A stretch of 64,000 bases of DNA from Ruminococcus flavefaciens ND2009 (GTDB lineage Bacteria; Bacillota; Clostridia; Oscillospirales; Ruminococcaceae): NCBI RefSeq assembly GCF_000621785.1, contig NZ_KK211346.1, forward strand, positions 719,254 to 783,253, read 5' to 3'. Position 1 is the stretch's first letter, and the number at the start of each line of letters is the position of its first letter. Below are positions 24,931 to 32,840 of this stretch, in pieces. The notes beneath the pieces were generated by a model that ran no database searches, was not told where the DNA came from, and saw nothing but the letters and a program-made list of their open reading frames with translations. Made by a program: the position numbers and the translations under genes.

Positions 24931-26427
24931 ATGAACGAAGATAACAAGACCGCTTCTCAGGACGAAAAGAAAAACAAGTCCGCAGGGGCAAATGATAAGG
25001 CTGAGCGTCCCGAGCCCGTAATATCCATTGAGGCTTCAGACCGTGAAAAAACAGCCATAGATATTCCCATAAAGGCTAAAAAGCTGAAAAAGCAGCGCAG
25101 AAAAACTACTCTCAACTCAATAGCTCTTGCAAATATCATACTCATGGGAGCTATTTTTGCAGGGGGCTTCGTGTACGTTGCTCTGCTTCCCCACGAGACC
25201 AAAGCAGACGACGAGAACCGTATGCTGACAAAATTCCCGAAGTTCTCCGTAAAGAACTACGTCAGCGGCGAATATACCGCAGGTATCGCGGATTATTTCG
25301 ATGATACAGTACATGACCGCGCTCATATAAAGCAGTTCATCGCCGATAATATCACTCCCCTCAAGGGACGCAAATACGGCGACGGTGAGGACGGCGCAGA
25401 GCTCTACGGCAGCGGCTTTGAGAAGAAGCCCGTGGTCACGGTGACAACTGCCCCTCCCGTTACAACAGCGGCTCAGGATGTCTCCGCTCCTGCGGCTGAG
25501 ACTACGGCTGCCCCCGAGACAACCGCTCCTCCCGAGGAGGAGCCTGCACAGGGCGAGCTTACCAACAATATCCTCATCGTCAACAAGAGAGGTATCACCC
25601 TCTACGGAGGCGCATGGGGCACCGAGCAGGAGTACGCTTCCTTTGTCAACGAGTACAAGGAAGCTCTCGGCGGCATGAACGTATACTCAATGGTGCTTCC
25701 CACATCAAGCTCCTTCTATCTTCCCGAGGAATACAGCAATCTAGCATACAGCGAGAAGGACGACTTCGACAAGATCGAGGCTTCACTGAAGGGAGTTATC
25801 CCCGTTGACGCTTACAATATCCTCAATGCCCACAAGGACGAGGCTATATACTCCCGTACCGACCACCACTGGCAGCCTCTCGGCGCTTACTATGCCGCAG
25901 AGCAGTTCGCCCTCATGGCAGGTGTCCCCTTTGCGGACCTTTCCGAGTACGAGACCGTTACCCTCCCGGGATATGTGGGTACCCTATATATGTACACCCA
26001 GAGCGCTACACTGCTCAACAATCCCGAGGACTTCGTATACTATAAGCCAAAAACGCCCGTTACTGTCACACAGTACGACACACATTTCCAAAATCCTGTG
26101 GCAGCTAACCTCCTCCTTGACCCGGCTCCTATGCCCAATTCTGGCTATTATATGGTCTTCGGCTCCGATGAGAGGATAGTCCACGTAAATACAGAGTGCA
26201 AGAACGGCAGAAACCTTGTCATATTCAAGGACAGCTACGGCAATGCCCTGCTGCCCATGCTGACAAGCTCCTTCGAGAACATATATCTCTGTGATATACG
26301 TTATTTCGACCTTAACGCCATCGACTTCATCGACAGCGTGGAGGCTACGGACGTACTTTTTGCCATGTGCTCATTCTCTGCTGTTGGTGCAAACCGCAGC
26401 TGCATACACAACAATCTGAAAAAATAA
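24931..26427 (+). CDS. DHHW-family (AlgJ/AlgX-like) extracytoplasmic acyltransfer protein
   Basis: The 498-residue protein has a charged cytoplasmic tail, one membrane helix near residues 67-87 (ANIILMGAIFAGGFVYVALL), a Thr/Pro/Glu-rich spacer near 170-210 and an SGNH-like outer domain. The DHHW motif is at 311-314 (SRTDHHWQPLGAYYAA), and a later LVIFKDSYGNALLPML segment supplies the Ser-containing block. AlgJ and AlgX-type proteins finish O-acetylation started by AlgI. Here the protein should complete transfer of whatever acyl group the MBOAT delivers. The stalk with proline and threonine is typical of wall-spanning Gram-positive proteins. Confidence 0.88.
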   Translation: MNEDNKTASQDEKKNKSAGANDKAERPEPVISIEASDREKTAIDIPIKAKKLKKQRRKTTLNSIALANIILMGAIFAGGFVYVALLPHETKADDENRMLTKFPKFSVKNYVSGEYTAGIADYFDDTVHDRAHIKQFIADNITPLKGRKYGDGEDGAELYGSGFEKKPVVTVTTAPPVTTAAQDVSAPAAETTAAPETTAPPEEEPAQGELTNNILIVNKRGITLYGGAWGTEQEYASFVNEYKEALGGMNVYSMVLPTSSSFYLPEEYSNLAYSEKDDFDKIEASLKGVIPVDAYNILNAHKDEAIYSRTDHHWQPLGAYYAAEQFALMAGVPFADLSEYETVTLPGYVGTLYMYTQSATLLNNPEDFVYYKPKTPVTVTQYDTHFQNPVAANLLLDPAPMPNSGYYMVFGSDERIVHVNTECKNGRNLVIFKDSYGNALLPMLTSSFENIYLCDIRYFDLNAIDFIDSVEATDVLFAMCSFSAVGANRSCIHNNLKK

Positions 26428-26436
26428 GGAGATAAA

Positions 26437-28236
26437 ATGAGAGAACTGAACTTTCCGTTTGACGGCAAGGACATAATACGCAGAAGGCTTGCTCTGAAAA
26501 AGGCTCTGCTTTCCGACGGAACTGTCCGCGTCAAGAAAAAGGTCGCTGTGCTGGGGGGCTCAACGACTAACCACATCGTATCCGCACTGGAGCTTTTTCT
26601 TCTGAATTTCGGCATTGAACCCGAATTCTACCAGTCGGAGTACAACAAGTTCTATGAGGACGCAGTTTTCGGTAACCCCGAGCTGGACAGCTTTGACCCT
26701 GACATAATCTATATCCATACAACTTCGAGAAATCTTACGCTCATGCCCGAAAGTCCCGCTGAAAAGCCCGAAAGAGTGCAGCAGCGCCTTGAGGAGCAGT
26801 TCGGCATATTCAGACAGGTCTGGGAAAGCCTTACAGAACGCTATTCCTGCCCCATTATACAGAACAACTTCGAGCTTCCCCTGTTCAGAAGGACAGGCAG
26901 CTATGACGGCTGGAGCGTGACAGGTCACGGAGCCTTCATCGACCGCATGAACGTCATGTTCTCGGACTATGCGAGAAACGCTCACGGACTCTATATCCAC
27001 GATATAAACTACCTTTCCGCTGTTTGCGGACTCTCCCGCTGGCACGACGCAGAAGCGTGGTATCTCTACAAGTATGCCATGAGCACAGCTGTTATCCCCG
27101 ACCTTGCATACAGCCTTGCCTGCATAATCAAGTCCATTTACGGCAAGAACCACAAGGTGATCGACCTTGACCTTGATAACACCCTCTGGGGCGGCGTCAT
27201 AGGCGACGACGGTCAGGAGGGTATCGAGATAGGTCCCGAGACTGCTGTGGGACAGGCTTATGAGGAGTTCCAGAGCTTCATAAAGGGCTATAAGAACTAC
27301 GGAGTGCTTCTTGCAGTATGCTCCAAGAACGAGAAGGAGAACGCCATACTGGGACTTCAGCACCCCAGCAGTATCCTCTCCCCCTCCGACTTTGTCTCCA
27401 TAAAGGCAAACTGGGAGCCCAAGGACAGGAACATCGCCGAGTCCGCTGAGGATCTCAGTCTCGGACTGGACAGCTTCGTATTCGTTGACGACAATCCCGC
27501 CGAGTGCGCTATCGTTGAGGGACAGCTGCCCATGGTACAGACCGTGAACCTGAGCAACGTCCATGAGGCGATGTACAAGCTCACAAGAGGCGGCTATTTC
27601 GAGGTCACTTCTGTCTCCGAGGACGATATGCACCGCTCTGAGATGTACAAGGCAAACGCTCAGAGAGCGGCACAGCGTAAGGAATTCGAGAGCTATGAGG
27701 ACTATCTCCTCAGCCTCGATATGAACGCAGTTATCTGCGATTTCAAGCCCGTTTATATCCAGCGAATAACTCAGCTCACCAACAAGAGCAATCAGTTCAA
27801 CCTGACTACAAGGCGTTACACTGAGAACGAGATACACGAGGTCAGCATCAGTCCCGACCATATCTGTCTCTGCGGAAGGCTTCTGGACAAATTCGGCGAC
27901 AACGGTATAGTCTCCGTAGTAATAGGCAAATGCCGCGGCAAGGAGCTTGATATAGAGCTCTGGCTCATGAGCTGCCGCGTACTGAAAAGAGATATGGAGT
28001 TTGCCATGCTGGACGAGCTTGTACGACTTGCCAAGGAAAGAGGCATTGACCGCCTCAACGGCTATTACTATAAGACGCTGAAGAACAACCTGGTCTCCGA
28101 GCTTTACGGCACCTTCGGATTTACGCGGGACAGTCTGGCGGAAAACGGTGATTCAGTCTGGCACATGGATATCGGAAACTACGAAAACAGGAACAAAGTA
28201 ATAAAAATCCATGATAAGGAGAACAGCAATGAATAA
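26437..28236 (+). CDS. FkbH-like HAD-IIIC/GNAT enzyme, probable acyl loading onto ACP
   Basis: The 599-residue protein has three parts. Residues 30-200 form an SGNH-like domain (VAVLGGSTTNHIV). Residues 235-400 are a HAD-IIIC phosphatase with DLDNTLWGGVIGDDG (Asp245 and Asp247), LLAVCSKN, NWEPKDRNI and FVDDNPAE. Residues 430-590 are a GNAT-like domain (TNKSNQFNLTTRRYT, GDNGIVSVVIG, NNLVSELYGTFGF). Characterised FkbH enzymes dephosphorylate 1,3-bisphosphoglycerate and load a glyceryl group on an ACP. All motifs are intact. The ACP gene begins 8 bases before its stop, a strong sign that they work together. That the product is glyceryl-ACP here is inference. Confidence 0.9.
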   Translation: MRELNFPFDGKDIIRRRLALKKALLSDGTVRVKKKVAVLGGSTTNHIVSALELFLLNFGIEPEFYQSEYNKFYEDAVFGNPELDSFDPDIIYIHTTSRNLTLMPESPAEKPERVQQRLEEQFGIFRQVWESLTERYSCPIIQNNFELPLFRRTGSYDGWSVTGHGAFIDRMNVMFSDYARNAHGLYIHDINYLSAVCGLSRWHDAEAWYLYKYAMSTAVIPDLAYSLACIIKSIYGKNHKVIDLDLDNTLWGGVIGDDGQEGIEIGPETAVGQAYEEFQSFIKGYKNYGVLLAVCSKNEKENAILGLQHPSSILSPSDFVSIKANWEPKDRNIAESAEDLSLGLDSFVFVDDNPAECAIVEGQLPMVQTVNLSNVHEAMYKLTRGGYFEVTSVSEDDMHRSEMYKANAQRAAQRKEFESYEDYLLSLDMNAVICDFKPVYIQRITQLTNKSNQFNLTTRRYTENEIHEVSISPDHICLCGRLLDKFGDNGIVSVVIGKCRGKELDIELWLMSCRVLKRDMEFAMLDELVRLAKERGIDRLNGYYYKTLKNNLVSELYGTFGFTRDSLAENGDSVWHMDIGNYENRNKVIKIHDKENSNE

Positions 28237-28471
28237 TAACGAGATAACAACAAGACTTAATGAGGTATTCCGCGACGTTTTCGGTGACCCCTCCATTTCC
28301 GTTACCCCATCGACCACCTCCGATGACATCGAGGACTGGGACAGCATAGAGCATATCAACCTCATTGCCGCAGTGGAGGACGAATTCGGTATGCGCTTCA
28401 AAATGCGTGAGGTCTCGGGAATGAAAAACGTTGGTGAGATGATGAACATCATCGCTGAAAGAGGCAAATAA
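28229..28471 (+). CDS. Acyl carrier protein dedicated to the MBOAT/FkbH operon
   Basis: The ATG at 28229 follows AAGGAG and overlaps the FkbH stop. The 80-residue acidic protein has the phosphopantetheine attachment Ser39 in DDIEDWDSIEHINL, the DS[LI] motif with the usual helix 2 context. It differs from a fatty-acid ACP, which has DSLD; the WDSIEH form is typical of secondary-pathway ACPs found beside FkbH and DltC-like systems. No phosphopantetheinyl transferase is in the window. Confidence 0.92.
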   Translation: MNNNEITTRLNEVFRDVFGDPSISVTPSTTSDDIEDWDSIEHINLIAAVEDEFGMRFKMREVSGMKNVGEMMNIIAERGK

Positions 28472-29313
28472 TGTCAAAGAAAGCTAAAAAAAGGCTTATT
28501 ATCGCCATTGTACTGCTGATACTGGTGCTGCTGTCTGCATGGGGCTTTACTATGCGGACAGTAAGCTACGATGTTAAAAGCCCCAAGCTTCAGAAGGGCA
28601 TGAGGATAGTCTTTATATCCGACCTGCACAACTGCTTCTACGGCGGTACAGACCAGTCGGGGCTCATAGATGAAGTACATGACGCAAAGCCTGATATAGT
28701 CATCTTCGGCGGTGACGTGGTAGACGCCTGGGGCGGCACAAAGCACGCACTTACCCTCATGAAGGCGCTTTCTGCCGAGTACCCCTGCTTCTATTCTCCC
28801 GGAAACCACGAGGAAATGCGCAAGGATACCGAGGAGTTCTACGACAGCGTAAGGGAGATATGTCCCCTGCTTCTGGGAGAATACTCCGAGATCGAGATAA
28901 ATGGCGAAAAGGTAAGGATATACGGCGCAGAGGATTCTGTTGCCTGGGGCAAACACAAAACCCAGCTGGAAGAGTGCTTCGATACTCTCGACGGCAGCTG
29001 CTACAATATCCTCATCGCCCATCAGCCCGAACAGATAGACGCCTACCTGGGCGAGGGGCTCAATAACACCGAGAACTTCGACCTTATCCTCTCCGGTCAT
29101 GCCCACGGCGGTCAGTGGAGGATACCTAAGCTGCTGGATCAGGGACTCTACGCCCCCGACCAGGGCATTTTTCCCGATTATACTCAGGGAATGTACGAAT
29201 ATGACGGCACAGTACATATAATAAGCGTAGGTCTTGCCAGACCTCTGAGAATGATATTCATTCCAAGAATCTTCAACCGTCCCGAGCTGTCGGTGATAGA
29301 TATAAACAGATGA
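28471..29313 (+). CDS. Membrane-anchored metallophosphoesterase (YkuE-like)
   Basis: The start overlaps the ACP stop by one base. The 280-residue protein has one N-terminal helix (about 8-27) and a calcineurin-type phosphoesterase domain with FISDLHN, FGGDVVDAWGG, SPGNHEE and LSGHAHGGQWRIP, all metal ligands in place. YkuE-type enzymes act at the outer face of the membrane. As last gene of the acyl-transfer operon it may hydrolyse a phospholipid or polyprenyl-phosphate product, but the substrate is unknown. No clear terminator follows before the rlmB promoter. Confidence 0.88.
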   Translation: MSKKAKKRLIIAIVLLILVLLSAWGFTMRTVSYDVKSPKLQKGMRIVFISDLHNCFYGGTDQSGLIDEVHDAKPDIVIFGGDVVDAWGGTKHALTLMKALSAEYPCFYSPGNHEEMRKDTEEFYDSVREICPLLLGEYSEIEINGEKVRIYGAEDSVAWGKHKTQLEECFDTLDGSCYNILIAHQPEQIDAYLGEGLNNTENFDLILSGHAHGGQWRIPKLLDQGLYAPDQGIFPDYTQGMYEYDGTVHIISVGLARPLRMIFIPRIFNRPELSVIDINR

Positions 29314-29359
29314 GCAGCCGCCCCTTTCCGCGGTAATTTGCAGAAAATAAAAAAAGCTC

Positions 29360-29388
29360 TTGTAATTTCAGCTCAATAATGGTATAAT
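29360..29388 (+). promoter_or_regulatory. Promoter upstream of rlmB
   Basis: TTGTAA and perfect TATAAT are 17 bases apart, about 75 bases before rlmB. Confidence 0.65.
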
Positions 29389-29463
29389 GAAAATGATCTT
29401 TTCTTTTGGGAAGAGGTCTATACAGAACAAAAGGAGATGGGCATTTCGAGCCCGCTGTAAGGT

Positions 29464-30225
29464 ATGGAAAAAGATAAAAAAACTACAGAGATGTCCGAAA
29501 ATATCATATGCGGACGTAATCCCGTCATCGAGGCGCTGAAATCAGGTGCGAGCCTCGATACTATCTACATAGACGGAAACGGCGGAAGTCTCGGACTTAT
29601 CCGCAAAATGGCAAAGGAACAGGGCGTCGTAGTCAAGGACGCCGACGATAAAAAACTCTCACGCCTTTCCGGCGGCGCTTCCCACCAGGGTGTTGTCGCT
29701 GAGGGCGCCTGCGGAGAGTATGTGACTGTTGAGGATATTCTTGCAGTCTCACAGAAAAAGGGCACAAAGCCTTTCATCATCATATGCGATGAAATTGAAG
29801 ACCCACATAATCTCGGCGCTATCATACGTACTGCCGAGACATCGGGCGCTGACGGAATCATTATCCCCAAGCGCAGGAGCGCTTCTCTCAACGCTACCGT
29901 CTTCAAGACCTCGGCAGGAGCGGCAAGCTACGTCCCCGTAGCAAGAGTGCCAAATCTTGCCGCCTGTATCGACACCCTCAAGGAAAACGGTGTGTGGATA
30001 TACGGCACAGACGCCTCGGGCTCAGACTACTCCGAAACTGACTTCACAGGCGGAGTTGGTCTTGTAATAGGCTCTGAGGGCTTCGGAATAAGCAAGCTTA
30101 TCGCTAAAAAATGCGACTTCATGATAAAGCTTCCCATGCTGGGAAGGATAAATTCACTAAATGCTTCCGTTGCGGCAGGCATCTTCATGTATGAGGTGCT
30201 CCGCCAGCGCAGGGGAAGCAAATAA
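29464..30225 (+). CDS. rlmB: SpoU-family rRNA/tRNA 2'-O-ribose methyltransferase (RlmB/TrmH)
   Basis: The 253-residue protein contains IICGRNPVIEALKSG (substrate-binding N-domain), HQGVVAE, DEIEDPHNLGAIIRTAETSGADGI, FKTSAGAASYVPV, LVIGSEGFGIS and KLPMLGRINSLNASVAAGI, the three SpoU motifs forming the trefoil knot. RlmB methylates G2251 of 23S rRNA. The start is uncertain: ATG 29464 has GTAAGG only 1-2 bases away, and an internal ATG at 29491 begins exactly where the family homology starts. The gene is 10 bases upstream of the P-type-ATPase-like gene. Confidence 0.9.
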   Translation: MEKDKKTTEMSENIICGRNPVIEALKSGASLDTIYIDGNGGSLGLIRKMAKEQGVVVKDADDKKLSRLSGGASHQGVVAEGACGEYVTVEDILAVSQKKGTKPFIIICDEIEDPHNLGAIIRTAETSGADGIIIPKRRSASLNATVFKTSAGAASYVPVARVPNLAACIDTLKENGVWIYGTDASGSDYSETDFTGGVGLVIGSEGFGISKLIAKKCDFMIKLPMLGRINSLNASVAAGIFMYEVLRQRRGSK

Positions 30226-30235
30226 GGAGATAATT

Positions 30236-32767
30236 ATGTCGGAACAGAAACCATCGCTGGAGGCTATTCTTGACGAGTACTCTCCCGATAACCAGGAACC
30301 AAAGACTAAAGTGGGCAGAGTCGATGCCCAGAAAATACTGAACTCTACTGTTGAAGCTCCCGACATCGTTGAGAAAGCCAAATCGAGACCTCCCGTGTCT
30401 CATGAAAAGTCCGCTCTTTTCGATAACGCTCTCAGAAGCGATACACCTGCGGACGATGTAAAGCCTGCCGACCTCTCAAGGCACAAGATAGCCGTGGTCA
30501 GCTCGGACGCCATGAGCGAGATACGCACCAATCCCCAGAGAAAGGTGATCCCCTCAGGCACTATTACTCCCGTTCAGATGACTCCGGATGAAGCTCCGAA
30601 AATAAGGAGAATGAGCGATTCCACCAGAGCCAAGGAGGTACAGAGCGCAAAGAAGAGAAGCAAGAAAAGGCGCGGCAAGGACAACGATTATACCTATGCA
30701 AGGGAGACTCCCGAGGGAGAGTATATGTATACTCCTCCCGAGTTCAAAAAGAAAAAACGAAGCAGGATACAGATAATCCAGGCTGCGGAAAGCCCCGAGG
30801 GCAAAAAGCAGATAACGGATATAGTCCCCTCGCCTGCGGCAGTTGAAGCTGCAAAGCCTGTTGAGCCCGCTCCAAGAGCTGAGCTCACCAGCATAAATCT
30901 CAGCGAAAAGGCTGATATAAACGCAGGTCAGCTTGATGTACACATCACTCAGGAGGCTGACGAGTTCATGTCCCTCCACTCAAAGTCAAAGCGCACCAAG
31001 CGCATCGTTGACTTCAATTACTACGGCGATGTAGAGGACGTGGGCAGGGATATATATGAACTGAAGAGCACCATCTCCGTGAGGGTGTTCATACTGGCAA
31101 TGACAGCTTTTCTTAGCCTGTTCATTACAGTGACCAATCAGTTTGAGCTTCCTATACTTGATTTTCTCAGTATGTCACACATAAAGACATACCTGACCAT
31201 ACATCTTGTACTTGGTATCATTTCGCTGCTATCATCAATGGCAGTCATTACCAAGGGCGTGAAAAAGCTTCTCAGCTTCAAGGCGGACAGCGATTCCATG
31301 ACCGCAGTCACTGCGCTTTCATGTCTTATCGCTATTATCCCCGCTTACATGCGCCCTGACCTGGTAAGCTCTGAGAATATCCATATCTATATGCCTGTGG
31401 GTATACTGGCTCTGCTGATAAATTCCATAGGAAAGCTGCTCATCATCAGACGAGCCGCAAGAAACTTCAAGTTCGTGTCAAAGAACTTCGACAGGCACGG
31501 CGTTACCTATGTTACCGACGAGGACAGAGCCGAACGCATTACCCGCGGAACTCTCGGCGACTTCCCTATCCTCGCTTCCATGAGGAAAACGGACTTCCTC
31601 ACAGACTTCCTGAGATACACATACTCCTCGGATATGACCGATGACTTCTGCCGCAAGGCTTCGCCCCTGTGTCTCATAGTTTCAATAATAGTCTCTCTTT
31701 TCCTCACATTCTTCTGCAAGGGCACATTCACTACCATGGAGTCTGCCGCTTTCGGTTTCTCCATTTTCAGTATGCTGATATGCGCTACTTCATGTATAGC
31801 AATGCCCTTTGTAGTAAATATCCCCCTTGAGAACGTGTCCAAAAGCGCTATCAAGAACAAGGGCATAATGCTGGGCTATCAGAGCGTTGACGACTTCTAC
31901 GACACCAACTCCATACTCATCGACGCAGGCACTCTCTTCCCCGAGGGAACTGTCAGACTGGACGGTATCAAGGTCTTCTCAAATACAAAGCTGGACGAGG
32001 CTCTGCTGGAGGCTGCAAGTCTTACAGCTACCGCAGGAAGCATAATGTCACAGCTCTTTACAGACGTTATTGCAGGCAGGAACGGCGCCCTCTATCCCAT
32101 TGAGAACTACTCCTATGAGGAGGGAATGGGAATGTGCGGCTGGATAAACAATAAGCGTGTGCTCTTCGGAAACCGCGAGCTCATGACCAGCCACAATATC
32201 GAAGGCGTTCCCACAAAGACTCAGGAGGCTGAGTTCGTGGACGGCAGAAAGGACGCACTCTATCTTTCCATTTCAGGAAATCTGGCTGCGCTCTTTGTAG
32301 TCGATATAGTTGCCGACCGCTACGTAAAGCGCTGGGCAAAGAAGCTGAGCAAACAGAAGATATGTATGTTCATCAAGAGCATAGACCCCTGCATAACACT
32401 GAAAAAGCTCAATACCCTCTTCGGTATACCCGAGGAAATGGCAAGGATACTTCCCAAGAAGCTCCATGAGGACTTCTATGAGGAGACCAAAAAAGCAGTC
32501 CGTCTAAGTGCTTCAATGGCTACAACGGGAAAATTCACTTCCCTTGCCGAGCTTCTCATCGGCACAAAGATAGTCCATTCTTCAGCGATAATCGGACTTA
32601 TCCTGCAATCCGCTTCAATACTCCTGGGATTTGTGCTGTGTATGCTGCTGATACTCTCAAAGGCATTCCAGACCAATTTCCTGTATATGTCGGCAACTGC
32701 CGTCACGGTATACAACTTGGCGTGGGCAGCACTGACATACATCGCGGTGAGCATAAAAAAACCATAA
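30236..32767 (+). CDS. P-type-ATPase-shaped membrane protein lacking the catalytic motifs (pseudo-ATPase)
   Basis: From ATG 30236 (AAGGAG site) the 843-residue protein has a long charged cytoplasmic N-region (about 1-275), six or more helices (about 280-540), a soluble part (about 545-780) and two final helices. The layout follows P1B-type ATPases: the helix ending CATSCIAMPF stands where CPC lies, and GIMLGYQSVDDFYDTNSILI precedes DAGTLFPEG (Asp563), aligned with DKTGTLTEG but one residue short. GNRELM (645-650) is the nucleotide-domain motif, but IKSID (713-717) replaces TGDN, and GDGxND is absent. It therefore probably does not hydrolyse ATP. Role unknown. Confidence 0.78.
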   Translation: MSEQKPSLEAILDEYSPDNQEPKTKVGRVDAQKILNSTVEAPDIVEKAKSRPPVSHEKSALFDNALRSDTPADDVKPADLSRHKIAVVSSDAMSEIRTNPQRKVIPSGTITPVQMTPDEAPKIRRMSDSTRAKEVQSAKKRSKKRRGKDNDYTYARETPEGEYMYTPPEFKKKKRSRIQIIQAAESPEGKKQITDIVPSPAAVEAAKPVEPAPRAELTSINLSEKADINAGQLDVHITQEADEFMSLHSKSKRTKRIVDFNYYGDVEDVGRDIYELKSTISVRVFILAMTAFLSLFITVTNQFELPILDFLSMSHIKTYLTIHLVLGIISLLSSMAVITKGVKKLLSFKADSDSMTAVTALSCLIAIIPAYMRPDLVSSENIHIYMPVGILALLINSIGKLLIIRRAARNFKFVSKNFDRHGVTYVTDEDRAERITRGTLGDFPILASMRKTDFLTDFLRYTYSSDMTDDFCRKASPLCLIVSIIVSLFLTFFCKGTFTTMESAAFGFSIFSMLICATSCIAMPFVVNIPLENVSKSAIKNKGIMLGYQSVDDFYDTNSILIDAGTLFPEGTVRLDGIKVFSNTKLDEALLEAASLTATAGSIMSQLFTDVIAGRNGALYPIENYSYEEGMGMCGWINNKRVLFGNRELMTSHNIEGVPTKTQEAEFVDGRKDALYLSISGNLAALFVVDIVADRYVKRWAKKLSKQKICMFIKSIDPCITLKKLNTLFGIPEEMARILPKKLHEDFYEETKKAVRLSASMATTGKFTSLAELLIGTKIVHSSAIIGLILQSASILLGFVLCMLLILSKAFQTNFLYMSATAVTVYNLAWAALTYIAVSIKKP

Positions 32768-32774
32768 CAAAACG

Positions 32775-32813
32775 AAGAACCTGTGTCGGAAGCAATGCCT
32801 GATACAGGTTCTT
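32775..32813 (+). other. Hairpin between the pseudo-ATPase and LCP genes
   Basis: AAGAACCTGTGTC and GATACAGGTTCTT form a 13-bp stem with one G-T pair and a 13-base loop. No T-run follows, so it may be an mRNA processing or attenuation structure rather than a full terminator. Confidence 0.5.
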
Positions 32814-32840
32814 AAAGCATAGGAACAGAAAGGAAAGACC

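Noticed and set aside
26560..27861. Minus-strand open frame of 433 codons
   Set aside because: Antisense to the FkbH-like gene, whose protein has strong family motifs; the antisense product has none.
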